Made by a program: the position numbers and the translations under genes. A stretch of DNA of 64,000 nucleotides. It comes from Lysinibacillus sphaericus (GTDB taxonomy: Bacteria > Bacillota > Bacilli > Bacillales_A > Planococcaceae). The stretch covers positions 186,001 through 250,000 of the forward strand of contig NZ_SADV01000001.1 in assembly GCF_006864135.1 (NCBI RefSeq), given 5' to 3'. This document shows positions 51,895 to 61,149 of the stretch, piece by piece (position 1 is the stretch's first letter; each line of letters starts with the position of its first letter). The notes beneath the pieces were generated by a model that saw nothing but the letters and a program-made list of their open reading frames with translations, searched no databases and was not told the DNA's origin.

Positions 51895-52672
51895 TTGTTT
51901 TCACACCTTTTCTAAAGCCATGTGTAAAGGAAGCATCATATAATTTGGAACGATATTGATCTTTATCATGAATATTCGGGTCTAAAGCCCAGCCAGCTAA
52001 AATCATCGCATGTTTACGAATCCCATTGACACGCATTGCTTCATCCAGTTCAATTAATGTTGTACGTACGATTTTTTGATCTGGCCAAGAAGCTCGTTGA
52101 ATAACAGCTACTGGTGTATCATCGGCCCATCCAGCATTTTGTAATTCTTTTACTATTTTCTTTGTTAGCGTTGCGCTCAGGAATAAGGCAATTGTACAGT
52201 GGTGACTCGCTAAATCACGTAGCTTCTCAAATTCTGGAACAGGTGTACGTCCTTCGGCACGCGTTAAAATAAGTGTTTGTGTTAAATCAGGAATTGTTAA
52301 TTCTGCCCCTATTGCCGCTGCTGAAGCGAAGACAGAGCTAACACCAGGAATAACCTCGTAGCCAATGCCTTCTTTTTTTAATAGAGCTACTTGTTCCATG
52401 ATTGCTCCGTACATCGCAGGGTCTCCTGTATGCATACGAGCTACTACTTTACCTGCCTTGACGCGATCTACCATGACCGCTACCATTTCCTCTAAATGCA
52501 TACCTGCTGTACGAATAACCTCTGCATCTGGTCTTGCCTTTGCAATAAGGTCCTCATTCACTAATGAATCTGTATACATCACAACGTCTGCTGTTTGTAG
52601 CATATGTAGACCTTTTACTGTAATTAAATCTGGATCACCAGGACCAGCGCCGACAATATATATTTTCTTCAT
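51887..52672 (-). CDS. cbiF: Cobalt-precorrin-4 C11-methyltransferase
   Basis: SAM-dependent methylation at C11. 261 residues: YIVGAGPGDPDLITVKGLHM, YTDSLVN, RMHTGDPAMYGAIMEQ, VPGVSSVFASAAAIGAELTI and ILTRAEGRTPVP, the last being diagnostic for CbiF/CobM. Start coincides with the cbiL stop (1-bp overlap). Confidence 0.95.
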   Translation of the reverse strand: MKKIYIVGAGPGDPDLITVKGLHMLQTADVVMYTDSLVNEDLIAKARPDAEVIRTAGMHLEEMVAVMVDRVKAGKVVARMHTGDPAMYGAIMEQVALLKKEGIGYEVIPGVSSVFASAAAIGAELTIPDLTQTLILTRAEGRTPVPEFEKLRDLASHHCTIALFLSATLTKKIVKELQNAGWADDTPVAVIQRASWPDQKIVRTTLIELDEAMRVNGIRKHAMILAGWALDPNIHDKDQYRSKLYDASFTHGFRKGVKTSD

Positions 52673-53379
52673 TATTTACGCACCACCATTAACGTTAAAT
52701 ATTCTAAATCGACACCGTCTAGCTCCCGTACATCCCAAATGATTTCCTCGTCAGATGTTACTTTTGTTACGACCGATGCCTTATCAAGTAAATCTAAATC
52801 GCGTAGCACCTCAAGCATTAAATCAATAACTTTCGCTACTTTTATAAACACTACTGCATCGTGACTTTCAATCGCTTCACGCATAGCATCATAGTCATCA
52901 TGGGCAGGGACAATGGCAACACGGTCATCGCCATCTGCTAGCGCAATCCCAAGTCGGGATGCTGAACCATTGAACGAAGAAATTCCAGGAACCGTTCGGA
53001 TTTCAACATTAGGGTGCATGTCCTGCATAAGCTTCATCATATGGATGAACGTACTATATAATAATGGGTCACCTTCTGTTACGAATGCGACGTCCTTACC
53101 TTCTTTTAATTTCTCATAGACAAGTTCCACTGATTTCGTCCATTCGCGTTCTAATACAGCCTCATCCTTTGTCATTGGAAATACTAGGCCAAGCATATCT
53201 TTTTCTTCTGGGTTAATGTAGACATCTACGATACGATGTGCATAGCTTTTACTGCCCTTTAGTTTTTTCGGATAGGCAATAACAGGAGATTCTTGAATAA
53301 CACGGAATGCCTTAACTGTAATTAACTCTGGATCGCCAGGACCTACGCCCAAGCCATATAAAATACCAAGATTACTCAT
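52672..53379 (-). CDS. cbiL: Cobalt-factor II C20-methyltransferase
   Basis: Methylates C20 of cobalt-sirohydrochlorin (cobalt-factor II). 235 residues: [54 protein letters not shown] and [18 protein letters not shown]; CbiL rather than CobI is implied by the CbiK/X-type early cobalt operon. Overlaps cbiET by 8 bp. Confidence 0.95.
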   Translation of the reverse strand: MSNLGILYGLGVGPGDPELITVKAFRVIQESPVIAYPKKLKGSKSYAHRIVDVYINPEEKDMLGLVFPMTKDEAVLEREWTKSVELVYEKLKEGKDVAFVTEGDPLLYSTFIHMMKLMQDMHPNVEIRTVPGISSFNGSASRLGIALADGDDRVAIVPAHDDYDAMREAIESHDAVVFIKVAKVIDLMLEVLRDLDLLDKASVVTKVTSDEEIIWDVRELDGVDLEYLTLMVVRK

Positions 53380-54574
53380 GATTTTCTTCCTTTCGATATG
53401 CAGAAATAATGTAAATAGGATTTAATGGGACAAAACGTGTCATATCTAATATTGGTTTACTGCGCGCAAGCTGTGCCTGCAATATGTCTACAGCAAAGCC
53501 ACAAGACTTAAACGCTTCGACTGCTTTATATAAATTTTCAATTGTTGCAGCATTCAAGACAATACGACCATTTGGCTTTAAGCGTGTACAACACAATTGT
53601 AATAACTCCACCATTTCTCCTCCAGTGCCGCCGATAAAAATCGCATCCGGATCAGGGAAGTTTTCAAGTCCTGCTGGCGCTTTACTATGAATAGCTGTAA
53701 TATCTACACGGAACTTTTGCTGATTTTGCAGACAATTTTCTAAATCGGGAGCATTTTTCTCCACGGCAAATATTTGACCTTCTGGCGCAAGCTTGCCGGC
53801 CTCAATGGCCATCGAACCCGTACATGTGCCAACGTCCCAAATGATGCTATCAAATTGTAGCTGCATTGCTTGTAAACTTAAAACACGAATTTCTTTTTTT
53901 GTAATCAGCCCTTTATCTGGCTTACGCTGTGAGAATTCTTCATCAGCGATACCGAGTGCATAGCGTTTTGGTACTGAAGTTTGCTGTAAAATAACAACAT
54001 TTAACGGAGAAAAATCAGCCCTTTCTAATTCATCAAGTGAATACCAGCCGAATTTTTCATTTGTGCCCTGTAAATTTTCTGCGACAAATGCACGGTATTC
54101 TGTCATGCCAAAATGCTTTAAATAACGTGCCAACTCATTCGGATTATTCTCTGCATCTGTTAGCAATGCCACTTTCTTTTTACCATCAATACGTTGTGCT
54201 AAGCCTTTCATGGAGCGCCCATGAATACTTGTAACATAAGCATCCTGCCAGCTTTCCCCCATCTTTGAAAAAGCAAGCTGCACAGAGCTCATATATGGAT
54301 ACACGTCAATGTCTAGCTTTTTCGTTAAATAACCACCGATTCCGTAAAATAATGGATCACCTGACGCTAAAATAACTGTAGTTCTAGTTTCTGCAGATAA
54401 TCTTTCGACAAGCGCTGAAAGACCACCTTTAATTAACATTTTTTCACCCGTGAAATTCGGGAAAAATTCTAGGACACGCTCCCCTCCAACAAGTACCTCA
54501 CAGTCTTCAATCCACTGTACATATTGCGGTAGTAAGCTTTCTTGTCCGTTATCCCCGATCCCAATCAATTTCAT
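53372..54574 (-). CDS. cbiET: Fused cobalt-precorrin-7 C5-methyltransferase and C15-methyltransferase/decarboxylase
   Basis: About 400 residues. The N-terminal half is CbiE ([49 protein letters not shown]), and the C-terminal half CbiT ([10 protein letters not shown]..., [33 protein letters not shown]). The fusion is as in B. megaterium CbiET. I favour ATG 54574, where CbiE proteins begin; it lies inside cbiD. ATG 54592 is the alternative, with GGAAGGG 3-4 nt upstream. Confidence 0.94.
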   Translation of the reverse strand: MKLIGIGDNGQESLLPQYVQWIEDCEVLVGGERVLEFFPNFTGEKMLIKGGLSALVERLSAETRTTVILASGDPLFYGIGGYLTKKLDIDVYPYMSSVQLAFSKMGESWQDAYVTSIHGRSMKGLAQRIDGKKKVALLTDAENNPNELARYLKHFGMTEYRAFVAENLQGTNEKFGWYSLDELERADFSPLNVVILQQTSVPKRYALGIADEEFSQRKPDKGLITKKEIRVLSLQAMQLQFDSIIWDVGTCTGSMAIEAGKLAPEGQIFAVEKNAPDLENCLQNQQKFRVDITAIHSKAPAGLENFPDPDAIFIGGTGGEMVELLQLCCTRLKPNGRIVLNAATIENLYKAVEAFKSCGFAVDILQAQLARSKPILDMTRFVPLNPIYIISAYRKEENHE

Positions 54575-55682
54575 CGATCGATGCAATGTCATCAGCCCTT
54601 CCTAATAATTGTCCCTGCATCGAATAGATCGATGTGGAAAGCGTTAAACCGCCCCTAATGTGATGTATTGATGAATAGCAGCACGCCTCACATAAATGGT
54701 TGAAGAATGCATCATAACCTTTTTCCGCCATAATTTCACCGACTTGTGATGCAGTGTTTGCCTGTCGTACATCGGCTACGGTTTCTTCATCTGCACCAGT
54801 ATTCATTGCTAATTGTGCTAAAAAGTTAAAATCAATAGGAGCACTTTTCGAGTGCACCATCATGACACCTTGTGCCACCTTTGAAAATTTCCCCATCATC
54901 CCAACAAGTGATACTTGCTCCATACCAAGTCGTTTACAATGCTTTAATGTAAAGCCTACAAAATCGCCCATCTCTATGAACGCTTCCTCTGGTAAATGAG
55001 GGTACTGTGCCATCGCGTACTTTTCACTACGACCACCTGTAGTGACAACTAAATGCTTACAACCAGCCTCTTTTGCAACACTAATTGCTTGGACGATACT
55101 GGCCATATAGGCGGAACTCGAAAAAGGCACGACGGTTCCCCTTGTGCCTAAAATGGAGATGCCTCCTATAATACCAAGGCGCCCATTTAACGTTTTTTTA
55201 GCAATTTCCTCACCCTCAGGGACTGAAATAACAACGTTAACACCTCGTTTAATTTGAAATTCATCTAGCACACCTTGAACAGTACTATGAATCATCTTCC
55301 GTGGTACAGGATTGATAGCTGCTTCTCCGACAGGTACTGGTAAGCCGGGCTTTGTTACGCGCCCGACACCAACTCCACCGTCCAGATGAATACCTGGAGT
55401 ATCCGCCCAACTTACCGTGCCAACAATAAGTGCTTTATGTGTTGCATCCGGGTCATCACCAGCATCTTTAATCGTTTCACAGCTTACAGCATCATGCTGA
55501 AATGTACATTTTTCTATCGTAAAGGTTGCATCTCGCCCAATTGGCAAATGAATCGTACTTGTTTCTTGCTCTTCATTTGTAATTAAGGCAAGTAATGCAG
55601 CCTTTGTAACTGCAGTCGCACAGGATCCCGTTGTATAACCGTGACGCATGTCTTTTGGATCCTTTTTAGGCTTCCGCTCCAT
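54549..55682 (-). CDS. cbiD: Cobalt-precorrin-5B C1-methyltransferase
   Basis: SAM-dependent C1 methylation in the anaerobic route. 377 residues with the family start [56 protein letters not shown], and GILGTRG-like [17 protein letters not shown]. CbiD has its own fold, unrelated to other methylases of the pathway. ATG 55682 shares bases with the cbiC stop (TAATG). Confidence 0.95.
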   Translation of the reverse strand: MERKPKKDPKDMRHGYTTGSCATAVTKAALLALITNEEQETSTIHLPIGRDATFTIEKCTFQHDAVSCETIKDAGDDPDATHKALIVGTVSWADTPGIHLDGGVGVGRVTKPGLPVPVGEAAINPVPRKMIHSTVQGVLDEFQIKRGVNVVISVPEGEEIAKKTLNGRLGIIGGISILGTRGTVVPFSSSAYMASIVQAISVAKEAGCKHLVVTTGGRSEKYAMAQYPHLPEEAFIEMGDFVGFTLKHCKRLGMEQVSLVGMMGKFSKVAQGVMMVHSKSAPIDFNFLAQLAMNTGADEETVADVRQANTASQVGEIMAEKGYDAFFNHLCEACCYSSIHHIRGGLTLSTSIYSMQGQLLGRADDIASIDEIDWDRG

Positions 55683-56341
55683 TATTTTTTCGCCTGTTCA
55701 TCCGCTAAAAGTGAGACAGCATTCAATGCGGCAACCGTCACTGTACTACCGCCTTTACGACCAACGTTTGTAATGTACGGAATGCCTTCTAGTTTTAATA
55801 GCTCTTCCTTCGATTCAGCCGCTGATACGAAGCCAACTGGCATACCGATAATTAAATCTGGTTTCGCTATGCCTTCTTTAATTAAACGAATTAATTCAAG
55901 CAATGCTGTCGGTGCATTCCCAATTGCATAAATGCCACCTTCGTGTAATCTAGTAGCCTTTTGCATAGAGATAATCGCACGTGTTGTGTTTTGTTTTTTT
56001 GCTTCAACTGAAACATCTTCATCTGCAATATAGCAGTGTAAATCGCCACCATGTTTTTGGAAGCGTTTTTTCCCTGAACCACTTTCAATCATTTGCACAT
56101 CTGCAATGACATGGCGACCAGCAAGGATTGATTTAATACCGGCCTCAAGTGCTCCCGGTGTAATAATAACACTACGCCCTAATTCAAAGTCAGCAGAAGC
56201 GTGAATGATACGACGTACAACTTTCCACTCATCCTCTGAGAAATTATGCACGCCCATTTCCTCTGCAATAATAGAGAAACTGTAATCATAAATTTTATCT
56301 GGGTCTACTGTTAATGGTTTGAAATCTGTTTTAAAGTCCAT
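55682..56341 (-). CDS. cbiC: Cobalt-precorrin-8 methylmutase
   Basis: Moves the C11 methyl group to C12 to give cobyrinic acid. 219 residues: FSIIAEEMG, the catalytic His in RRIIHASADFELG, GALEAGIKSIL, DVQMIESG, AIGNAPTALLEL, IGMPVGFVSAAESKEEL and GRKGGSTVTVAALNAV. AGGAGGCTATCCA precedes ATG 56341. Confidence 0.96.
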   Translation of the reverse strand: MDFKTDFKPLTVDPDKIYDYSFSIIAEEMGVHNFSEDEWKVVRRIIHASADFELGRSVIITPGALEAGIKSILAGRHVIADVQMIESGSGKKRFQKHGGDLHCYIADEDVSVEAKKQNTTRAIISMQKATRLHEGGIYAIGNAPTALLELIRLIKEGIAKPDLIIGMPVGFVSAAESKEELLKLEGIPYITNVGRKGGSTVTVAALNAVSLLADEQAKK

Positions 56342-56352
56342 TGGATAGCCTC

Positions 56353-57114
56353 CTAAAGTGTGTTTTGTACAGCTTGAAGTACATCTTCAAATGTAGAATA
56401 TTGCTGTCCATATTTTATATTTGGTCTGGCAATTAAAATCGTTTCGATGCCACATGCAAGGGCAGCCTCTAGCTTTTCATCCACCGAGCCGACCTTGCCG
56501 CTTTCTTTCGTAATCATCAATGTCACATCATATTGACGAAAAAGTGCTTCATTTAATTCCTTTGAAAAAGGGCCCTGTATGGCAACAATATCTCTTTGTG
56601 CCACACCAAGTGCTTCGCATTTTTCCATATTATCGAGTCGAGGAAGCATACGCGCAATTACTCGTGTATTTTCTAAACCATGTAATACCTTTGTAAAGGT
56701 TGCTAGCGTTTTACTGCCCGTCGTTAGCATAATGACACCACGTTTTTCTGCTGCTAAATGGGCAGCCTCGTCGTAATCTTTCACAATCGTAATTAGTGGA
56801 TCTGCATAATGCTCATGAGCACGTTCATAGCGAATATATGGAACATTTGCTTGCTCAGCTGCCACCATAGCATTTTTTGAAGCTTCTTCAGCAAATGGAT
56901 GAGAGGCATCTACAACTAAACGATACCCTCGCTCTGTAATAATCGTCGCCATTTCAGCCGCAGTTAAACGACCAATTAAATGAGGAAGACCGACTTCAGC
57001 AAGGCTAGAAGCAGCTGATTCAGTAACGACTGTTGCTGTCACAGCATAACCCGCTGACTGGATTTCAAGTGCTAGATTTCTAGCATCGCTCGTCCCTGCT
57101 AACATGAAAATCAT
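56353..57114 (-). CDS. cbiJ: Cobalt-precorrin-6A reductase
   Basis: NAD(P)H-dependent reduction of the macrocycle. 253 residues: IFMLAGTSDARNLALEIQSA, VVDASHPFAEEASKNA, YIRYERA, MLTTGSKTLATF, ARMLPR and MITKESGKVGSVDEKLEAAL agree with CbiJ/CobK. Start overlaps the cbiX stop in ATGA. Confidence 0.94.
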   Translation of the reverse strand: MIFMLAGTSDARNLALEIQSAGYAVTATVVTESAASSLAEVGLPHLIGRLTAAEMATIITERGYRLVVDASHPFAEEASKNAMVAAEQANVPYIRYERAHEHYADPLITIVKDYDEAAHLAAEKRGVIMLTTGSKTLATFTKVLHGLENTRVIARMLPRLDNMEKCEALGVAQRDIVAIQGPFSKELNEALFRQYDVTLMITKESGKVGSVDEKLEAALACGIETILIARPNIKYGQQYSTFEDVLQAVQNTL

Positions 57115-58019
57115 TTCACTGGCTCCTCTTCATGGTGGTGATGATGGTCATGGTCGTGATCGTGATGATCATGTCCATGATCGTGGTCATGGTGGTGATG
57201 ATGATGCGCATGTCCATGTACTGCCGCATAAGCACGATAATTTTCTAAATCTTGCATACCTGTTGATGTCCCATTTACAGCTTGCTCAATACGCTCTAAT
57301 AGCACATTTTGCAAACGCTCATGATAGCCAAAATAATTGGCAATTTGAATATCACAGCCAGCATATTTTTCGTTAAATTGCTTACACATATCGTTCATAC
57401 GTTCCATTAAGATACCAGTGAATAAAAAGTACGGTAGCATAATGATTTTTTTAGCACCGAGCTTCACACAGCGCTCAATTCCTTCTTCAACACGCGGATC
57501 TGTGACACCCATAAAGGCGCTTTCGACATACTGAACCGGGAGTTTTTCCCATAGCAAACGTGTAATTTTATAAAAATCACCATTTGCAGCAGGATCACTG
57601 CCACCACGTGCAATTAATAAAATGGCAGTATCTTCATGTTCTTCTTCAGCATTAAAGCCGATTTCAACTAAACGGTCTTCTAAAATAGCGAATATTTCTT
57701 CATGGATACCGATTGTTTGACCATATGTGAACGTTATATTTGGATAATGCTCGCGTGCATGTTCGATTTCTGCTGGAATATGTAGTTTTGAATGTCCAGC
57801 ATGAAGCAAGATAATCGGAATAACATGCACCTCTGTAGCACCCTTCTTCACACAGTTCGTAATACCTTCTTCAATGTTTGGCGAGGCAAACTCTAAAAAA
57901 CATGTTTCTACTAAAAAACTTTCATCAATGCGAGGTGTCATTTGCTTGATAAACGTGCGTACCTCTTCATTTCCTGCTTCTAAACGGCTCCCGTGGCCGA
58001 CAAATAAAATTGCTTTCAT
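57111..58019 (-). CDS. cbiX: Sirohydrochlorin cobaltochelatase, long form with His-rich tail
   Basis: Inserts cobalt into sirohydrochlorin. 302 residues from ATG 58019 (GAGGAGTAATGAG upstream). Two CbiX/ferrochelatase-like halves: LFVGHGSRLEAGNEEV with the catalytic His, VIPIILLHAGHSKLHIPAE with metal His, then LLIARGGSDPAANGDFYKI and MLPYFLFTGILMERM. The C-terminus holds about 30 residues of His/Asp (GHAHHHHHHDHDHGH... onward), probably a cobalt reservoir. The long CbiX of B. megaterium carries an MxCxxC iron-sulfur motif before the His tail; here the corresponding stretch reads MQDLENYR with no Cys, so a cluster is not expected. Confidence 0.95.
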   Translation of the reverse strand: MKAILFVGHGSRLEAGNEEVRTFIKQMTPRIDESFLVETCFLEFASPNIEEGITNCVKKGATEVHVIPIILLHAGHSKLHIPAEIEHAREHYPNITFTYGQTIGIHEEIFAILEDRLVEIGFNAEEEHEDTAILLIARGGSDPAANGDFYKITRLLWEKLPVQYVESAFMGVTDPRVEEGIERCVKLGAKKIIMLPYFLFTGILMERMNDMCKQFNEKYAGCDIQIANYFGYHERLQNVLLERIEQAVNGTSTGMQDLENYRAYAAVHGHAHHHHHHDHDHGHDHHDHDHDHHHHHEEEPVK

Positions 58020-58033
58020 CTCATTACTCCTCA

Positions 58034-59704
58034 CTAGTCGCCGCATGGAGCGGGCTCTACTTTTATTTTTGAAGACATATCCTGATACGTAAAATGTAGG
58101 ATCTTTTTCACACGCTTGAAGTATTTAAACAAACGTTCATTTGGATGTGCATTTGCTTTATATTCTTCGATAATGTCGGTGATAAGTGGTATAAGTTGTT
58201 CAGGCTCTAATCCCTCAACAACAGGCTGGGCCGCATGTGCTGTACGACCAACAGGTTTAGCACCAATAAAAACATCAAATTTACTTTTACGATAAACGAT
58301 GCCAATATCATCAAATACTGCTCGATAACACGCCATACCGCAGCCGTTAAAGCCAATATTTAATGTTTTCGGTAACGCCATACCCCCAAGCTTTTCTTGA
58401 ATCTCTTCTGCATATGGAATCGAATCGACCTTTTCTCCGTAACAGAAGTCACAAGCCTTTAACGAAAGTACGTCACCAAGTGGTGCAAGTAAAAAGCCAA
58501 CTTCACGGAGCTTTGCTGTAATTTCTTCAGGCTCAGACGTTGGAATTTTCAAATGAATTTGATGGTCTGGTGTATACTCCATCGTTCCTTCTTCTCCAAC
58601 TACTTCAGCTAATGTCATCATTTGTTGAGGCGTAAAGAACTTATTGGCTACCCCAGGACTAACCGCTAATTCAAAAACAGATTCGATTTTTTGTTGAACG
58701 AGCTTGGGAGTTACTTTCATAGCGCTCGTACCCTTCACCAAAGCAAGAGCTGCTGTTGCCATTTCAAGTGACGATTTTTTAGGCTTTGGTTGTGGTTTAA
58801 TGGCTAAACTGGGCTTAATACGATTTGCATTAGGATCTGTCGCAAAATCATTACGCGCTGCTCCTGTTTCTTGATTCATCGCCCATGGTTCGTTTTCTTC
58901 CTTGAGTCGTTGATGTGGTCGTAACGGTTGTTTTTCATCACCAAGTGTATATTTACGCTGATAACCACGTGGCGTAATCATCTTATTGTCGTAGAAGAAT
59001 GTTGTTGAATTCCCAATAATAACTGTCGTTAACATGCCGATATCATGTTCAAGCATTTCTGCTAAAGTCGTCATCGTAATTTCTTGACGGTCACGATATG
59101 CGCTTTTCACAAGTCCAACCGGTGTATCTGGCGATCGATATTCCAATAAAATTCGTTGCGCCTCTACGATTTGTCTCGTACGACGTCCACTTTTTGGGTT
59201 ATAAAGAGCAATAACAAAATCCGCCATTGCTGCCGCTTCTACTCTTTTTGCAATTAAATTCCAAGGTGTTAAGTGGTCACTTAAACTAATGGTACAGGCG
59301 TCATGCATAATTGGAGCACCTAGTAAACTTGCACACGAATTAATAGCTGAAATACCTGGAACAATTTCTACCTCGATGCCAGTTGCCTCTGTCCAGCCTA
59401 GCTCGATTAATACCTCATACACTAATCCTGCCATTCCATAAACCCCGGCATCTCCACTAGAAATGACCGAGACGATACTTCCAGCCTCTGCTTGACGTAC
59501 CGCTTCCTGTGCACGTGAAACTTCCTCCGTCATACCAGTACTAATAATCGACTTTGCACTAACTAAATCCTGAATAAGCTCAACATACGTTTTATAGCCT
59601 ATAACCATATCACTTTGTTGTAGTGCCTCCACAGCACGAGTCGTAATATGTTTAAAGTCTCCAGGACCAAAGCCAACTACGAAAATCTTACCTTTTTGTG
59701 CCAT
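58034..59704 (-). CDS. cbiH60: CbiH60: cobalt-factor III C17-methyltransferase with Fe-S domain
   Basis: 556 residues. The N-terminal 245 are CbiH/CobJ (VGFGPGDFKHITTRAVEALQ, SVISSGDAGVYGMAGLVYE, VPGISAINSCASLLGAPIMH, ALYNPKSGRRTRQI), which methylates C17 and contracts the ring. A Pro/Lys-rich linker (to about 315) leads to a nitrite/sulfite-reductase-like domain with Cys in KACDFCYGEK and NGCGMACYRA, able to hold a [4Fe-4S] cluster as reported for B. megaterium CbiH60. Directly follows cbiW by 4 bp. Confidence 0.95.
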   Translation of the reverse strand: MAQKGKIFVVGFGPGDFKHITTRAVEALQQSDMVIGYKTYVELIQDLVSAKSIISTGMTEEVSRAQEAVRQAEAGSIVSVISSGDAGVYGMAGLVYEVLIELGWTEATGIEVEIVPGISAINSCASLLGAPIMHDACTISLSDHLTPWNLIAKRVEAAAMADFVIALYNPKSGRRTRQIVEAQRILLEYRSPDTPVGLVKSAYRDRQEITMTTLAEMLEHDIGMLTTVIIGNSTTFFYDNKMITPRGYQRKYTLGDEKQPLRPHQRLKEENEPWAMNQETGAARNDFATDPNANRIKPSLAIKPQPKPKKSSLEMATAALALVKGTSAMKVTPKLVQQKIESVFELAVSPGVANKFFTPQQMMTLAEVVGEEGTMEYTPDHQIHLKIPTSEPEEITAKLREVGFLLAPLGDVLSLKACDFCYGEKVDSIPYAEEIQEKLGGMALPKTLNIGFNGCGMACYRAVFDDIGIVYRKSKFDVFIGAKPVGRTAHAAQPVVEGLEPEQLIPLITDIIEEYKANAHPNERLFKYFKRVKKILHFTYQDMSSKIKVEPAPCGD

Positions 59705-59708
59705 GTCG

Positions 59709-60080
59709 TTACCCCTCTTTCACCTTTTCAATGCCTTTAATGGCTGTTGTTTGTGCTGTACGCTGTAACGAACCTTCCCGCAATGTAAAGACATGCTCAT
59801 TATGTAACGACTCATGATTTAAATCTTGTACGAGTGCTCTCGCATGCTCCGTTGTTGGCACACGGTACCAATTTCCCTGAGGATATGCAATGACAACACA
59901 AGCATCTTTACATCTGCCATTACAACGAGTTCTCGTCGTATGTATTTCCTTATCAAGCGCCAGCAACTGTATTTCATCACGGATCGCCTGTGTAATGTCC
60001 TCAGCATCTTTTTTCATACAGCTACTACCATTACAAATAAAAAGATGTGTTTTCATTCCCTCTAAATTCCAAGTTGTCAT
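59709..60080 (-). CDS. cbiW: CbiW, 2Fe-2S thioredoxin-like ferredoxin of the cobalamin operon
   Basis: 123 residues with a thioredoxin-like ferredoxin pattern: HLFICNGSSCMKK (Cys-x4-Cys, residues about 16-21) and RTRCNGRCKDACVVIAYPQG (Cys clusters near 55-63), then WYRVPTTEHARALVQDL. It would bind a [2Fe-2S] cluster and pass electrons, perhaps to CbiH60 or the corrin ring; exact role is unproven. First gene of the operon as in B. megaterium. ATG 60080 has GAGGGGAG 7 nt upstream. Confidence 0.88.
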   Translation of the reverse strand: MTTWNLEGMKTHLFICNGSSCMKKDAEDITQAIRDEIQLLALDKEIHTTRTRCNGRCKDACVVIAYPQGNWYRVPTTEHARALVQDLNHESLHNEHVFTLREGSLQRTAQTTAIKGIEKVKEG

Positions 60081-60111
60081 AGTCGTTCTCCCCTCATTTG
60101 CTTTTAGGAAA

Positions 60112-60150
60112 AAGAAAAACCTTTACTCTAGACGAAGAGTAAAGGTTTAG
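60112..60150 (-). terminator. Riboswitch-controlled terminator before cbiW
   Basis: On the minus strand AAACCTTTACTCT and AGAGTAAAGGTTT enclose TCGTCT, followed by TTCTTTTTC. It lies between the cobalamin aptamer and cbiW, so it is the expression platform that B12 would turn on. Confidence 0.88.
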
Positions 60151-60221
60151 TAGAAGCCAAATAAAAACGAATATATACAGGTACTCGCTCTTGCTTCAAC
60201 TTCTCCCTCCGAAAAGTTTGC

Positions 60222-60400
60222 ATGCATCATCCCATAAGCAGGTTTCCTGACTTAAGCTTCCTTTTACTTTCGCGCCTTCCTAATTTTCACTAGTGGCATC
60301 CACGATTTCATCAGCTATTACAGTAGCGGGGGCTGTATCGGATTTTCACCGAATTCCCTATTATCTTGAAAATATTCAAGCACTTATGGATGTTTTATAT
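60222..60400 (-). promoter_or_regulatory. Cobalamin riboswitch of the biosynthetic operon
   Basis: Read on the minus strand: AATTCGGTGAAAATCCGATA, CAGCCCCCGCTACTGTAA, GATGCCACTAG (B12-box region), GGAAGGCGCG, and AAGTCAGGAAACCTGC. These are the conserved blocks of the adenosylcobalamin aptamer in the right order. High B12 should favour the downstream terminator and shut the operon off. Confidence 0.92.
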
Positions 60401-60637
60401 GAATTTTTAAGTTTTTTGTAATAGAAAACTGTTTCTATCATAGCTTATTTTTTTAAAATTTCAATATTTCTTTCTTAAATTGTGACATTTTTATTAATTT
60501 TTTTTAGAAGAATACGACATTTATTTTAGATTTATCCGAATTTTCGACATAGAGACTCAATTAAAAATTTTTTCACAAAAAGGATGGCGTATTTATGGAA
60601 AATCATGTTACACTTTGTCGTGAAATCTCACAACTTC

Positions 60638-60806
60638 ATCTTTTTTCGGTGCGAATTGTTCTGCATTTCGCTTAAAAGGGAAGCCGGTTCAAGACCGGCG
60701 CGGTCCCGCCACTGTACTAGGGAGTTTTATAGAGAATGTCACTATCCAAAGGATGGGAAGGCCTATAAAACGTTGAACTAAAGCCAGGAGACCTGCCGAA
60801 AAATAT
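60638..60806 (+). promoter_or_regulatory. Cobalamin riboswitch of cbiMNQO
   Basis: Blocks in order: TTTCGGTGCGAATTG, AAGGGAAGCCGGTTCAAGAC, GCGGTCCCGCCACTGTA (exact B12 box), GGGAAGGC and AAGCCAGGAGACCTGCC, closed by a TTTTTTCGG/CCGAAAAAT P1 stem. A canonical aptamer on the plus strand, back to back with the one above; about 240 bp separate them. Confidence 0.95.
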
Positions 60807-60873
60807 GTGATCGTTTCAACCTACGAGGATGGGTGTGCGGCTTAGCAGATTAGAATTTTATTTGCTTTTTTAG

Positions 60874-60912
60874 CTATGCACTTTTCCATTATCGGAGAAG
60901 TGCTTTTTTTCA
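60874..60912 (+). terminator. Expression-platform terminator of the cbiM riboswitch
   Basis: GCACTTTTCC and GGAGAAGTGC enclose ATTATC and are followed by TTTTTTTC. It lies 70 bp after the aptamer. Confidence 0.88.
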
Positions 60913-61105
60913 TTCAGCAGAGACTCCATCTCAAGGTGGTAGATGCGTACAGAAATGGTTCCAACCAGGCCAAAACACCTACTGAATGAAGAAAAAGCCT
61001 CTGGCGGACTTTGAAAGGAATGCACAATTCAAAATCCGGACAAATTGTTTATCTGTAGCGAAAGCGAAGCGACAGCTACAATTACGCCATGGCACATTGG
61101 ATCGA
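60913..61105 (+). repeat. Dispersed modular repeat (copy B) between riboswitch and cbiM
   Basis: CATTCAG/CTGAATG arms, AAAAGCCTCTGGCGGACTT, ATCCGGACA, then TTGTTTATCTGTAGCGAAAG and GAAGCGACAGCTACAATTAC are shared almost word for word with copy A at 21.6-21.75 kb. The terminal palindrome is decayed (ATTACGCCATGGCACATT). It extends the untranslated leader by about 200 nt. Confidence 0.75.
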
Positions 61106-61149
61106 TTGCATACTAATTCGAAAAATTTTAAAGCTAGGAGGAGAGATTC

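Noticed and set aside
53372-54592. Longer cbiET start at ATG 54592
   Set aside because: Kept only as an alternative: the ribosome site is too close (3-4 nt) and CbiE proteins begin at the MKLIGIG position.
57104-57376. His-rich ORF on the plus strand opposite cbiX
   Set aside because: It is the reverse complement of the CAT/GAT-rich His/Asp tail of cbiX and has no start signal.
60584-60781. 65-codon ORF over the plus-strand cobalamin riboswitch
   Set aside because: It covers the aptamer core; the sequence is explained by RNA structure, and there is no ribosome site.
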